Of a stretch of 64,000 nt of DNA, positions 34,705 to 43,417 are shown one piece after another. Location: positions 728,981 to 792,980 of the forward strand of contig JAQSDV010000004.1 in the NCBI GenBank assembly GCA_029945425.1, read 5' to 3'. Every line of letters starts with the position of its first letter. Position 1 is the first letter of the stretch. The position numbers and the translations under genes were made by a program. This DNA comes from a bacterium. GTDB lineage: Bacteria; Pseudomonadota; Alphaproteobacteria; Micavibrionales; UBA2020. The notes under the pieces are model-generated. The model did no database searches, had not been told where the DNA came from, and saw only the letters and a program-made list of their open reading frames with translations.

Positions 34705-35859
34705 TTAAGGGATCGTCTCTGAATTGGGAGTAAGCCCTAAGGCGGGGACAAGCGGAGAGCGACTAGTTTTTGTCACAATGGCATTCCCGCCCCCCCTTTT
34801 CGCTTTGTACATGCGGTCGTCTGCGAGTTTGACGAGTTCAGAAGAAGTGCCAGTCAAATCTTCAATGACTTCGGCAATCCCCATGCTGCCGGTTTGTATC
34901 TCGCCATCCGGTAATTGACCGAAGCCGTTGATCTCTAGCCTCTCCAGAATGGGGCCTACATCCTTCATGGCGGTATCCGGTAAAATCACCAAGAATTCCT
35001 CACCACCCCAGCGTATAACGCTGTCTTGCTTCCGCAAGGCTGTCCGCATTGCTTCCGCAGCATTAAAAAGAACCTGATCGCCGATATCATGGCCGAAGGT
35101 GTCATTCACCCGCTTAAAGTGGTCGAGATCAATAAAGAAGATAGTGAGCGGATGTTTCTTTCGCGCATGCGTGGCCAGCAATGTATCCAGCAGCGTCATG
35201 CCAAAATCGCGCTTCAGGCATTTGGTCATGTCATCACGCGTCGAAAATTCAATAAATCCGGACATAAAATGCAATTGGCTCATGGCAGCGACTACAGACA
35301 GAGCGGTGACGACAAGCTGTATCCAAATCGTTCCAAGATCAACCAGCATATAGTCAGGAGAGGTATGTATGAGTAGCGAAAAGATGGTCACAGTCGTAAT
35401 GCCCATACTAAAGGCAATGCCTTCAACGGCCGTTAGTGGGAAGAGACTTAGCATCATGGCTATGAGTATAGGAAAATGTGCATAAGAGCTTTTAATGAAC
35501 TGGATGTCTTTACTCCAGGTAATCGTCACAAGCGTCGAATTGACATAGAAGAAAAATACCAGCGGAATTGTCAGCATCACGGCCATCAGCCGCGCAGCAA
35601 GTGCCGGCGTCAGACTTCGTGGTTTATAGAATATCATACAGCCGAGAGTGAGAGAGGCGATAACGCGCGCAAAAACGACACCTTTGACGTCGTTCCACGC
35701 CAAAAATGTAAGATCTAGCGGTACCCAGGCCAGCATCAGCGCAGAAAGAATCAGGGCTGTTAGCCTGACGCGATAAAGGATGAGTTCGATACGTGAATGT
35801 ACAAGTTGCAGGGAATGATGGCGCGCCCGCATCAACGGCAAAACTTTTGTTTTCAGCAT
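34705..35859 (-). CDS. Membrane-bound diguanylate cyclase
   Basis: A 384-residue protein from the ATG at 35859, preceded by AAGGA; the frame is open to 35934. The first 200 residues contain about five to six membrane helices of a MASE-type sensor (LYRVRLTALILSALMLAWVP, ARVIASLTLGCMIFY, LMAVMLTIPLVFFFYV, LIAMMLSLFPLTAVEGIAFS, IWIQLVVTALSVVAAMSQL). The GGDEF domain follows: TIFFIDLDHFKRVNDTFGHD and the active motif RWGGEEFLVILPD, so c-di-GMP synthesis is expected. An RxxD inhibitory site is not obvious. Two palindromes lie upstream. Confidence 0.9.
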   Translation of the reverse strand: MLKTKVLPLMRARHHSLQLVHSRIELILYRVRLTALILSALMLAWVPLDLTFLAWNDVKGVVFARVIASLTLGCMIFYKPRSLTPALAARLMAVMLTIPLVFFFYVNSTLVTITWSKDIQFIKSSYAHFPILIAMMLSLFPLTAVEGIAFSMGITTVTIFSLLIHTSPDYMLVDLGTIWIQLVVTALSVVAAMSQLHFMSGFIEFSTRDDMTKCLKRDFGMTLLDTLLATHARKKHPLTIFFIDLDHFKRVNDTFGHDIGDQVLFNAAEAMRTALRKQDSVIRWGGEEFLVILPDTAMKDVGPILERLEINGFGQLPDGEIQTGSMGIAEVIEDLTGTSSELVKLADDRMYKAKRGGGNAIVTKTSRSPLVPALGLTPNSETIP

Positions 35860-35894
35860 ATTTATCCTTGGGTTAATATCTACCGCGCCCACAG

Positions 35895-35966
35895 GCATAC
35901 TAAAGTATGCGCAGTTAACGTTCCATGACGCCACACCTATTAATAGATACTATTCAAAATAGTATC
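35895..35966. promoter_or_regulatory. Two palindromes upstream of the diguanylate cyclase gene
   Basis: GCATACT-AA-AGTATGC at 35895-35910 and GATACTATT-CAA-AATAGTATC at 35946-35966 share the core ATACT/AGTAT. They lie 36 and 87 bases before the start codon on the minus strand. Their similarity and spacing suggest two operator copies for one dimeric repressor or activator (inference). Confidence 0.4.
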
Positions 35967-36549
35967 GATAGTCGCCGCAGCATGGTTGAACCACGTATGG
36001 GCTTTACTTGATTGAACTTTATTATTTCTTGAGTGATCGAGACTGACTTGAGGATCAGATTGTGCAGCGTCAGGTCAGCGACCGCATGCTTGAGATAGGC
36101 ATTCCCACTTCCAGGTAGTTTTGACGTTTCACCGGGTCCATTTTCAGCTCGCCGAAATCCTTGCTGCAGTGGCTTAATGGTTACCAGAGTAGAGCGTGGA
36201 ACGAATTTCCACCTTTTCTATTGGTTGTTTGGAGAAGTAAGGGCTACAAGCCGGTCTTTTATAACTCTTGCTTCTCTACTTCCTTCAGCAATTAGGTTCG
36301 AGATGGAGTGCATCAAGCATATATTGGGAAGCTGCCAATCTTATTGCAATAGTGACATTAACGGCTGTATCGAAAAAAGATTAGCGGTAGGAAATGATGT
36401 CAGGGTTGCCAACTGCGGCGTTCTGGGCGGAGCCACACGTAAAAATGCTTGTTCCGAGGGTTTTCCATCGGTTCACACCTGCGAGCTACGGCCTGAAGGA
36501 CCTATTACATATAAAGACGTTAGAGATTCGGACAGCATTGGATTAGGAC
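35967..36549. other. Stretch without a convincing gene
   Basis: A frame of 133 codons on the plus strand (36177-36578) starts without a usable ribosome binding site and its product has no recognisable features; its cysteine-rich, uneven composition reads as chance. I see no tRNA or repeat here. It may contain the promoter for the small gene at 36550. Confidence 0.35.
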
Positions 36550-36795
36550 ATGATGACAGCTTTTTTACTGAACGATAGCCATCTGCAAGCATTTGTTGAC
36601 TCAGAGATTCAGGCGGAGTGCGAGACGCGCATCTGGCATTGCATTCTGGACAACTCGGTTTTAAGGCACCAGCATGAAGAGCTGATTGTTCAAAAACAAC
36701 TTTTACAGCGGTGGTGGGCGTCGATCAGCGCTACAGAACGCAAGTTGTCAGTTCCAGCCGATGAATTTAACGGAGCCGTCGGGACTTTCTTTTAA
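36550..36795 (+). CDS. Small hypothetical protein (81 residues)
   Basis: Begins with two ATGs after TAGGAC. The product is mainly helical, with a plausible amphipathic central helix (ETRIWHCILDNSVLRHQHEE, LIVQKQLLQRWWASIS). No family recognised. It ends three bases before the end of the histidine kinase gene on the opposite strand. Real coding is uncertain. Confidence 0.35.
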   Translation: MMTAFLLNDSHLQAFVDSEIQAECETRIWHCILDNSVLRHQHEELIVQKQLLQRWWASISATERKLSVPADEFNGAVGTFF

Positions 36796-36798
36796 AGG

Positions 36799-37956
36799 TC
36801 AGGCTTTCAAATTTTCATTTGCGGGGCCATCACCTCCGCGCGGAAGCGAGACGATAAAGGTCGTCCCTTCCTTGGCAGTGGAGGTGACGCTAATTTCGCC
36901 GCCATGTCCGTTGATAATTTCCTTGCAGATAAACAACCCGAGACCGAGACTTGTTGAGACGCTCTCCGCCTGCCGATCCCCGCTACCGCGAATCAATGGC
37001 TGGAAAATCATGTTCTGCGATTCGCTCGGTATCGGGTCTCCCTCGTTGTGTACGGAGAGCGTTACCCGTTCGCGGTCACCTTTGGCAACGACAGAGATAA
37101 CAGAAGTAGCGGACCCATGTTTTATTCCGTTCCCGATGAGGTTGGATATGACCTGATTCATTCTTGAAGAATCCCACTTCCCTGTAAGCTCTCCTTTGAT
37201 GTCGAGGGTAATCGAGCGGCCTGGGTGTGCTGCCTGGGCCTGCCTAACCGCATCGCTAACGGCTTCAGCCAGGTCCATTTGCGCAGGCGTGACCGGTACA
37301 CCTTTTCCGAGTTGTACATGGGTTGCATCGATGAGGTGAGTGACAAGCTGGATGACCGACGCCGTGCTTCTCTCGATCTGAGCGGCGATTCTCATTTGCC
37401 TATCATCTAAGTTCTTGCTCAGCGTCAGAATCTGGGCTGAATTCGAGACGGCAGCTAGCGGAGTGCGCATGTCATGGACAAGTGCGCCGAGGAATAAATT
37501 TCGCGCGCGATTGATGTTATTATTATAGCGAACAAGCGACTCCATCACTATCTGGTCGATTGCCTCGTGAAACCGTGTGGCATCGTCGAAGCCTTCCGTC
37601 GTGCCTTTATGCTCCTTGTTCCAAAGCTTGATGACGCTTGCCCGGAGAGCGCGGAACTCTGAAACCATTTGTATAATGTCGAGACCATCCATGAATCGCA
37701 CATCCGCATGGACCTGGGCAGCGCTATCGATGTAACCATTTGCTTCCGGGCCTCTACCCTTTGATTTGTCAGCCTGCTCAATGTGCGTCTGAGACGATCC
37801 CAAATCATCGGCGATAAATGTGAGTAAAGCGCGTATATGGTCACGACGCCTATCGCGGTCGAGATTCGCAGGGGCGGGCAGGAGGGTTTTGGCGAACTCC
37901 TCCCACTCCCTAATAATCGGCTCCTCGTTTGATCGAATGAAAGTTGATAAGTCCAC
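36799..37956 (-). CDS. Soluble sensor histidine kinase
   Basis: A 385-residue kinase with no membrane helix. The N-terminal domain (about 1-150; REWEEFAKTLLPAPANLDRD, RRRDHIRALLTFIADDLGSS and QMVSEFRALRASVIKLWNKE) resembles the RsbRD-type sensor domain found in soluble alphaproteobacterial kinases. The HisKA box is FLGALVHDMRTPLAAVSNSA, with H161 as phosphorylation site. The ATPase domain has N-box NQVISNLIGNGIKHGSA and G-box SLGLGLFICKEIINGHGGEI. No response regulator adjoins, so its partner is unlinked. A functional link with the nearby diguanylate cyclase is possible only by position. Confidence 0.9.
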   Translation of the reverse strand: MDLSTFIRSNEEPIIREWEEFAKTLLPAPANLDRDRRRDHIRALLTFIADDLGSSQTHIEQADKSKGRGPEANGYIDSAAQVHADVRFMDGLDIIQMVSEFRALRASVIKLWNKEHKGTTEGFDDATRFHEAIDQIVMESLVRYNNNINRARNLFLGALVHDMRTPLAAVSNSAQILTLSKNLDDRQMRIAAQIERSTASVIQLVTHLIDATHVQLGKGVPVTPAQMDLAEAVSDAVRQAQAAHPGRSITLDIKGELTGKWDSSRMNQVISNLIGNGIKHGSATSVISVVAKGDRERVTLSVHNEGDPIPSESQNMIFQPLIRGSGDRQAESVSTSLGLGLFICKEIINGHGGEISVTSTAKEGTTFIVSLPRGGDGPANENLKA

Positions 37957-38118
37957 TGTGCTCTCCCGACATATGAATGTTGCCCTCAGTGAAAAGATAG
38001 ACCGTTCTTCGTCCTCCTCCTAAAGTCAAGCCGCTTGAAACGGGGGACGGCTATGGAAGAACACATTTTCTCCATCGGGGCGGCGATACTGCACCATGAA
38101 GTATTTAATTCGAGAATG

Positions 38119-38160
38119 TTAGCCTATTCGCCCAGTTGCGCAAGCCTTCATAGTTGCGCC
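38119..38160 (+). repeat. Short dispersed repeat, copy 1
   Basis: TTAGCCTATTCGCCCAGTTG followed by CGCAAGCCTTCATAGTTGCG matches the segment at 63923-63961 with few mismatches and one gap. This copy lacks the right half of the hairpin found in copy 2. Confidence 0.55.
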
Positions 38161-38828
38161 TCCCCCCTTAAATAAGTGAATACCAACTCAGATGTGCAGG
38201 ACGCGTTCCCGCGCCATTAATAGTTGGCAGCACATACGGCCATGGGGTTGTAGGAGTTTACAGCCCATCGCGGACTCCTCGGGTGAGGAGCCCTGCGAAT
38301 GCGGGCAGTCTAAACGGCGACACCAAAAAAGACGAGGACGCCGTCTAGCCGCGTCGCACTCCATTTCCTGCTCCGGCTGCTCTACGGCTGCAAGCCCTTG
38401 AGGTAATCGGGGGTACGCTTCGCAGGGGCAGGGGCGGAAAAGATGGTCCGTTTGTCTACCTTCAGGCAGGGAGCCGATGCCAGAGGCAGCATATTCCTGC
38501 CCTCGTTGCATCTCTCCCAGAGAACGCACGCTACTTTTTCAGGTCACCGTTAATCGGCCAAATAGACTTAAGGACATACACAGAAGTCCTTCAGAAATTT
38601 TATATTGGAACAAATCTGCCCATCAACCATTTGTTGTCTGGCAAAAATAGGTCGTTGGGACTGGCCACATCTCCGTGGGGGTAATAGGACAGTATAACTA
38701 CTACAGATTAATTTAATAAATTATGCTACATAATACGCAGGATATACCACACGACATACGTTAATACAGGCCAGTCTATTAGATAAGGCTTTAAAACTTA
38801 GCATTGCGAATTCAGGAGTAGTTAATAA
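38161..38828. other. Long intergenic stretch without a convincing gene
   Basis: The longest frame here (38188-38529, minus) has no family marks and no ribosome binding site. On the same strand short pieces such as RTIFSAPAPAKRTPDYLKGL look like remnants of a gene broken by several frameshifts. 38640-38828 is AT-rich and holds the promoter for the FecR-type gene. A good CAGGAG lies at 38813. Confidence 0.35.
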
Positions 38829-41570
38829 ATGCAAAATCGGCTTCAGCTCATCGTGAGCGCCTTTGCCACATTATTCTTTTTCGCTTCAAGCCAACCCGTC
38901 TCTGCTTATTATGACCCACCTTCCCGTGTCGCGCGCCTGAGCTATACGACCGGCAGCGTTTCCATCCAGCCCAGTGGCGAGGATGATTGGACTTGGGCAA
39001 AAATAAACCGTCCGGTGACGACTGGTGACAGTCTCTGGACCTCAAAGCGTTCGCGTGCGGAACTACGGATTGGCTCTGCCGCACTCCGCGCCGATCAGCG
39101 CACTTCTGTTTCCCTTACCAACCTTGACGACCGCGCCACGCAGGTCGAACTGAACACAGGAACGATAATCGTTCGCGTGCGCTCCCTTCCGCGCGGCGAG
39201 AGTATCGAGATCAATACGCCAAATGTTGCAATCACGCTCCTTCGTGCGGGGGAATACCGCATTGATGCCGTGCCCGATGAAGATTACACGCTGTTGAGTG
39301 TGCGGACCGGCAAGGCGGAAGTCACCGGAGGCAGGACCGCTTTCCTTGTAACTGCGGGCTCTCAGGCGGAGATGTACAATACAGGCTCCAGACGCCGCCT
39401 TGGTTATGATATCTATGACCTTCCCGACGAAGATAGTTTTGACCTCTGGTCCCATGAGCGGGATCGCAAGAGCGATCGTTCAGCTTCGTTACGCTATGTC
39501 TCACCCGAATTGACTGGCTACGAGGATCTTGATGATGCCGGTACATGGCGCACGGATTCCCGTTACGGGGCAGTTTGGACACCCACGCGTGTATCCCGCA
39601 ATTGGGCTCCCTATCGTCAGGGAAAATGGTCCTGGGTAGAACCCTGGGGCTGGACCTGGGTCGATGACAACCGCTGGGGTTATGTGACGTCGCATTATGG
39701 TCGGTGGGTTTCCTTACGCAACATCGGTTGGGCCTGGGTGCCCCCGCAACGTGGCGCAAGCCCGAGCCGAAACGCGAGTTACCGCCCTGCTTACTCGCCC
39801 GCTAACGTAGCCTTTCTGGGAGAGAGCCAGTCTGCTGAAGGTCGCGGGAAGATCGCATGGTTTCCGCTCGCGCCGGGCGAAGCTTATGTTCCTCCCTATG
39901 AGACCAGCCGGGACTATGTTTCCCGCCTGAACTCCAGTAATACCCAACTCCGCAGCAACGAGGACTTCGATTATTCCCGACGCGGGAACGACTATTATGC
40001 GAACCAGGGCGTGGCTGGCGCCATTGTCGGTGTAGCAAGCGCTTTGTTTGCGTCATCGCAGTCAGTCGAGCAAGGCTCCTCACAGGTATCAACGGGATCA
40101 ATGATGCGGTCACGCACTGTGGCTGCTGCGCCTGTTGCTCCTTCGAGAGCCAGCATATTGGGTAGCGAGGCAAAGGTTTCGGCTGCAGCCTCGGCGAAAG
40201 TTGAAGCCCCGCCCGCGCCTCCGCAATCAGTGGAGACAACTGTCGTTGTCGCGAAAACTGCACCTCCTCCGCGTCGTGCGTCGTTCGAGCGCAGAAAGCG
40301 CGCGCTGGAAGCCAACCCCGGAAAACCGCTTGACGCGAGCACCGAGCAATCCTTGCGCGTGCAGGCCCCCGTCACCACGCCTGCTGTCGAACTCGTGCCG
40401 GAGGTTCCTGTAACCCAAGTGAAGCCTGCTGAAGAAGATCAGCCTAAACGACAAAAGCGTGATAAATCCAGGTCTCGCCGTGATCGGGAGATGGAATCGA
40501 CTGCAAGACCCGCAGCTGAACCCGCCGTCCAGCAACCAGCCGCGTCTCCGTCAGCTCCGGATGTCGCTCCCGTCAGCCCTGCTGAAGAAAGAAAATCACG
40601 CGCAGAGATCCGCAACGAGGAGCGCGAAGAACGGAAAGTCGAAAAGGTTGATGAGCGCAAACAAGCCGAGGAGAAGGCACTTAAAGCTCGCGAGGAACGT
40701 GAACTGGAACAGTCTGCGTTGATTCAGAAGCAGCAAGAACAGCGTGCCCTTGAAGAGAAGGCGCGCGAAGACCAGCGCGAAAAGCAAAAAGCGGAAAGTA
40801 TCGAGCAGCAAAAGCAGGCCGAGGAAAAAGCAGTCAAGGTCCGTGAAGAACGCGAGCTCGAGCAGGCTAAGTTGATACAGCAGCAACAGGAGCAACGCGC
40901 CCTCGCTGACAAAGCACGCGAAGAGCGTAAAGCACAGAAGCAAGCTGAACAGCAGGAGCAGAAACTCGCGGATGAAAAGGCTCGCGAAGAACGTGACCTG
41001 AAGCGGAAAGAAACCCGCGGCAATCCCGAGAAGGCTCCGGAGGAGGCGATTACCACTCGCGAGTCTGGACCTGCAGCGGAAGAACCGCCCGCAACAGCTG
41101 AGACAGCTAATCCTCCTCCTGAAGAGCGGAAAATGCGCGGCAAACGCCTGAGGGAACGTCCGGACGGAGATGACCGGATGGTTCAGCCTGTGGAACCTGA
41201 GTCTTCTGGCTCTGCCGGTGCAGAGATTGATAAACCAATCGCAGCGGCTCCACAGCCAGATAACACTGGCACGTCTGTTGAGCCCCTTCGAGTTGAGGAA
41301 ACGATCCAAGCCGCCAAACTGGTTTCGCAGCCGAAACTGAAAACTCCGCGCGAAGCGCGTCGTGCTTCAATTGAAGGAGTTGTCAAGTTGGAGGCACTTA
41401 TTGGTGCCGACGGCAGGGTGAAAACTTCCACTGTCCTATCCGGTCCCGAGGAACTGCGAGCGGCAGCTATCGAAAACCTCGGCAAGCGCAAGTACGAACC
41501 CACACTCGTCGACGGCCGATCTGTGGAAGTACTCACCGAGGTTTCAGTGGAGTTCATGGACAAAGATTAG
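38829..41570 (+). CDS. Large periplasmic protein: FecR + DUF6600 + coiled coil + TonB C-terminal domain
   Basis: A 913-residue exported protein with signal peptide (residues 1-26, ending QPVSA). FecR-like domain at about 33-195 (RVARLSYTTGSVSIQPSGED, LNTGTIIVRVRSLPRGESIE, YTLLSVRTGKAEVTGGRTAF). Trp-rich DUF6600-type segment at 238-305 (YRQGKWSWVEPWGWTWVDDN, RWGYVTSHYGRWVSLRNIGW). Low-complexity Pro/Ala region about 430-590. Charged coiled coil about 590-740 with a 51-residue repeat. TonB-C-like domain at about 825-913 (REARRASIEGVVKLEALIGA, DGRVKTSTVLSGPEELRAAA). Such chains may bridge surface polysaccharide or scaffold layers to an envelope energy system. Function unproven. Confidence 0.82.
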   Translation: MQNRLQLIVSAFATLFFFASSQPVSAYYDPPSRVARLSYTTGSVSIQPSGEDDWTWAKINRPVTTGDSLWTSKRSRAELRIGSAALRADQRTSVSLTNLDDRATQVELNTGTIIVRVRSLPRGESIEINTPNVAITLLRAGEYRIDAVPDEDYTLLSVRTGKAEVTGGRTAFLVTAGSQAEMYNTGSRRRLGYDIYDLPDEDSFDLWSHERDRKSDRSASLRYVSPELTGYEDLDDAGTWRTDSRYGAVWTPTRVSRNWAPYRQGKWSWVEPWGWTWVDDNRWGYVTSHYGRWVSLRNIGWAWVPPQRGASPSRNASYRPAYSPANVAFLGESQSAEGRGKIAWFPLAPGEAYVPPYETSRDYVSRLNSSNTQLRSNEDFDYSRRGNDYYANQGVAGAIVGVASALFASSQSVEQGSSQVSTGSMMRSRTVAAAPVAPSRASILGSEAKVSAAASAKVEAPPAPPQSVETTVVVAKTAPPPRRASFERRKRALEANPGKPLDASTEQSLRVQAPVTTPAVELVPEVPVTQVKPAEEDQPKRQKRDKSRSRRDREMESTARPAAEPAVQQPAASPSAPDVAPVSPAEERKSRAEIRNEEREERKVEKVDERKQAEEKALKAREERELEQSALIQKQQEQRALEEKAREDQREKQKAESIEQQKQAEEKAVKVREERELEQAKLIQQQQEQRALADKAREERKAQKQAEQQEQKLADEKAREERDLKRKETRGNPEKAPEEAITTRESGPAAEEPPATAETANPPPEERKMRGKRLRERPDGDDRMVQPVEPESSGSAGAEIDKPIAAAPQPDNTGTSVEPLRVEETIQAAKLVSQPKLKTPREARRASIEGVVKLEALIGADGRVKTSTVLSGPEELRAAAIENLGKRKYEPTLVDGRSVEVLTEVSVEFMDKD
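40659..40964 (+). repeat. Tandem 153-bp coding repeat in the coiled-coil region
   Basis: Codons 611-661 and 662-712 of the FecR/TonB protein form two close copies (KQAEEKALKAREERELEQSA against KQAEEKAVKVREERELEQAK), 153 bases apart at 40659 and 40812. A partial third follows. Length variation by slippage or recombination is likely. Confidence 0.75.
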
Positions 41571-41685
41571 CGATTAAGATTAGTATTCGTAGAGTCATCT
41601 TCGTCTTTACACGGAGATATTCTTGGAGTGGGTGGTGATAAAGATCGCTAAAAAGTAATGCTCAAGAACATATGGATCAAATGAA

Positions 41686-42162
41686 ATGAAAACCAAGAAA
41701 CTGTCGACCATAGTGCTTACTGCCGCTATTTGTTTTCTCGTGGCCTCGCCCCTGGCTTTTGCGAAGAATGGCAACGGGAATCCGGGACATGGTCGCGGAA
41801 AGTCCGGAATGTTCGAGAACAACCAGGAAGCAAACGAAAAGGGACACAAGAAACATGGTTTCTCAAGTAATGACCGGGATGTGCTTCGAGGTTATGTGAT
41901 TGGACACTTTAAAAAGCACTGCCCGCCAGGTCTCGCCAAGAAAAACCCGCCTTGTATCCCACCGGGACAAGTGAAAATATATGATGTTGGTACGACGCTG
42001 CCCGAGGAAACCTTCGAGCCGCTGCCGGATTACATCGTGGAGCAACTGATGCCTCCGCCCCCCAATGGCAGATATGTTAGGGTGGATCGCAATGTTTATC
42101 TTATCACCAACGGAACCCGCAAAATACTGGACGCGATTGAGTTGTTTTCCTCCCTCGAATAA
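41686..42162 (+). CDS. Secreted CigR/RcnB-like protein
   Basis: A 158-residue protein with a signal peptide (MKTKKLSTIVLTAAICFLVA, SPLAFA). A Gly/Asn/His-rich segment follows, then DRDVLRGYVIGHFKKHCPPG and LAKKNPPCIPPGQVKIYDVG, and a C-terminal RYVRVDRNVYLITNGTRKIL. The PPGLAKKNPP..PPG pattern and the ending VDRNVYLI...T.KILDAIE match the CigR/RcnB group of small periplasmic proteins, whose roles include anti-virulence regulation and metal homeostasis. It follows the FecR/TonB gene after 115 bases on the same strand and may belong with it. Confidence 0.75.
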   Translation: MKTKKLSTIVLTAAICFLVASPLAFAKNGNGNPGHGRGKSGMFENNQEANEKGHKKHGFSSNDRDVLRGYVIGHFKKHCPPGLAKKNPPCIPPGQVKIYDVGTTLPEETFEPLPDYIVEQLMPPPPNGRYVRVDRNVYLITNGTRKILDAIELFSSLE

Positions 42163-42217
42163 AGAGCTTTCGCGGGGGTAAGGCCGCCTTGAACTACAAT
42201 GGATATTTCGCCGGCGG

Positions 42218-42345
42218 CTATGATTCATCTGTAATCGGGGATGCCTTTCTCGATAACAGGCTTGTCAGCACGTCCAGCGCCTCATCGGGTTTCAGGTTGT
42301 AGGCAACGCGTAACTCAGCCTTCCCGTTAAGAAGGCGTGGCTTCC
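42218..42345 (-). pseudogene. Possible C-terminal remnant of an unknown gene
   Basis: On the minus strand a frame opens after a stop at about 42346 and reads PRLLNGKAELRVAYNLKPDE, ALDVLTSLLSRK, ending at 42218. Its composition looks coding but no start codon fits, so it is probably the end of a decayed gene downstream of the GIY-YIG gene. Low certainty. Confidence 0.25.
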
Positions 42346-42395
42346 TTCACAATGGAAACGTATGGCCGGGAATAGGCCGGAATAGAAGAAGTCGA

Positions 42396-42860
42396 TTATT
42401 TCTTCAAAGCGGCGTGGGCCGTTCGGGCGGCGGCTAATTCTCTCTCAAGATACGCGATCCTCAATTCAAGACGTTGGGAAGCTGTGCGCCCGTCATTGTT
42501 TAGTAGAATTATGTTGCTCGCCATTGCAGCCTTGATTTCGGCTTTGTCCAGCCTGGATCGGGCAGTCTTCGTGGATAGATCGCCTTCGGTGAAAATCTCG
42601 ATCGTGGCGGTGCCCGATGAGATGAGGGCGGCATATATACGATCTTCCTGCTCGAGACCGCGTGTTGGGCGGCGATACTCCTGGAGACGACGGCGTAGAT
42701 CTGCCGTTTCGCCGATGTAGCATCTTCCGTCTTTGAGGGTAATGCGGTATAGCCCGGGCACTTTGGGCATCTTCGGAAACTGGGGCCAGCCACTTTCACA
42801 GAGGGTGATGGTGCCGTGCAGCTGCCAATCTACGGGTAAAACCATGGTTGCCGTTGTCAT
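42396..42860 (-). CDS. GIY-YIG endonuclease-like protein
   Basis: A 154-residue protein (start ATG 42860; the frame is open to 42923). GIY-YIG catalytic set: GLY at 36-38 in VPGLYRITLKDGRCYIGE, YIG at 48-50, Arg56 in DLRRRL, Glu108 in KAEIKAA and Asn121 in ILLNND. The spacing is normal for a stand-alone GIY-YIG domain. A coiled-coil-like tail follows (RLELRIAYLERELAAARTAH). Two palindromes lie directly upstream, followed by a divergent XRE gene, which suggests tight transcription control. A second, truncated copy sits at 33375-33758. Role: nuclease of a mobile element, restriction-like or repair (open). Confidence 0.82.
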   Translation of the reverse strand: MTTATMVLPVDWQLHGTITLCESGWPQFPKMPKVPGLYRITLKDGRCYIGETADLRRRLQEYRRPTRGLEQEDRIYAALISSGTATIEIFTEGDLSTKTARSRLDKAEIKAAMASNIILLNNDGRTASQRLELRIAYLERELAAARTAHAALKK

Positions 42861-42866
42861 ATAAAT

Positions 42867-42900
42867 ATCCCGTTTTGGGATTAATCCTGTTTTAGGATTA
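42867..42900. promoter_or_regulatory. Two tandem palindromic operators between the GIY-YIG and XRE genes
   Basis: ATCCC-GTTTT-GGGAT (42867-42881) and TAATCCT-GTTTT-AGGATTA (42882-42900) have the same 5-nt spacer and the half-site ATCCY, 17 bases apart. They lie 6-40 bases before the GIY-YIG start codon, in its leader, and about 40 bases before the likely XRE start. This is the layout of autoregulated controller or phage repressor operators. Confidence 0.7.
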
Positions 42901-42944
42901 GCTCTGGTTGACGAAAGTATCAACCGGAAACCCCACTTTCTTGA

Positions 42945-43172
42945 AAAAAAAGTATTTATTCAGAAAAGCAGGCCCTACTGTGCGGCCTACTGGCGAAACA
43001 TCGCAAGAAAGTGCGCCTGACCCAGGCTCAGCTGGCCAGAAAGCTCGGCAAGCCCCAGTCTTTTGTGGCCAAATACGAAGGTGGGGAGCGCCGCCTTGAC
43101 GTAATAGAATTCCTCGAAATCACCCAACAGCTGAAAATCGACCCGAAATCCGTGCTCGAAAAATTAGCGTGA
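42945..43172 (+). CDS. XRE-family helix-turn-helix regulator (start unclear)
   Basis: The frame ending at 43172 reads KKSIYSEKQALLCGLLAKHR, KKVRLTQAQLARKLGKPQSF and VAKYEGGERRLDVIEFLEIT: a complete HTH_3 domain (QAQLARKLGKPQSFVAKYE). About 75 residues, close to this family's usual length. The frame opens just after a TGA that overlaps a run of eight A's; a TTG (42941) directly before the run would start it correctly if one A were missing. Either the run is a sequencing or slippage site, or a non-standard start is used. It probably binds the two palindromes upstream. Followed by 245 bases without a gene. Confidence 0.75.
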   Translation, partial: KKSIYSEKQALLCGLLAKHRKKVRLTQAQLARKLGKPQSFVAKYEGGERRLDVIEFLEITQQLKIDPKSVLEKLA

Positions 43173-43393
43173 AATCTAATTGCGTTTTTCGACGGGCCCC
43201 ATACATACATTGAAAAAACTCAGGGCCTTTGATAATCTATAAGTGTTCTCCGGAATTTATCTGCACGGGGTGCAGTCAAGCCGGACGGTCGCCCTATCTG
43301 GGATAGCGCGCCGTCAAGTACAGAGAATGTCCTCGCCCTTCGGGGAAGTCAGCGTGGTCTTCGGTTTAACCGGGGCCGCGTTTTTTATTGCGT

Positions 43394-43412
43394 GGCTCCG
43401 AACGATGGAGCC
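43394..43412 (+). promoter_or_regulatory. Hairpin covering the methyltransferase ribosome binding site
   Basis: GGCTCC (43394-43399) pairs with GGAGCC (43407-43412); the latter contains the GGAG that serves the ATG at 43418. Folding would hide the ribosome binding site, so translation could be kept low or be controlled. Confidence 0.4.
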
Positions 43413-43417
43413 TTGCC

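Noticed and set aside
36177..36578. 133-codon plus-strand frame in the island
   Set aside because: No ribosome binding site, no recognised feature and uneven composition; a D-arm-like GGTTACCAGAGTAGAGC nearby did not fold into a tRNA.
38188..38529. 113-codon minus-strand frame
   Set aside because: No ribosome binding site or family; pieces in other frames look more protein-like, so at best a decayed gene.
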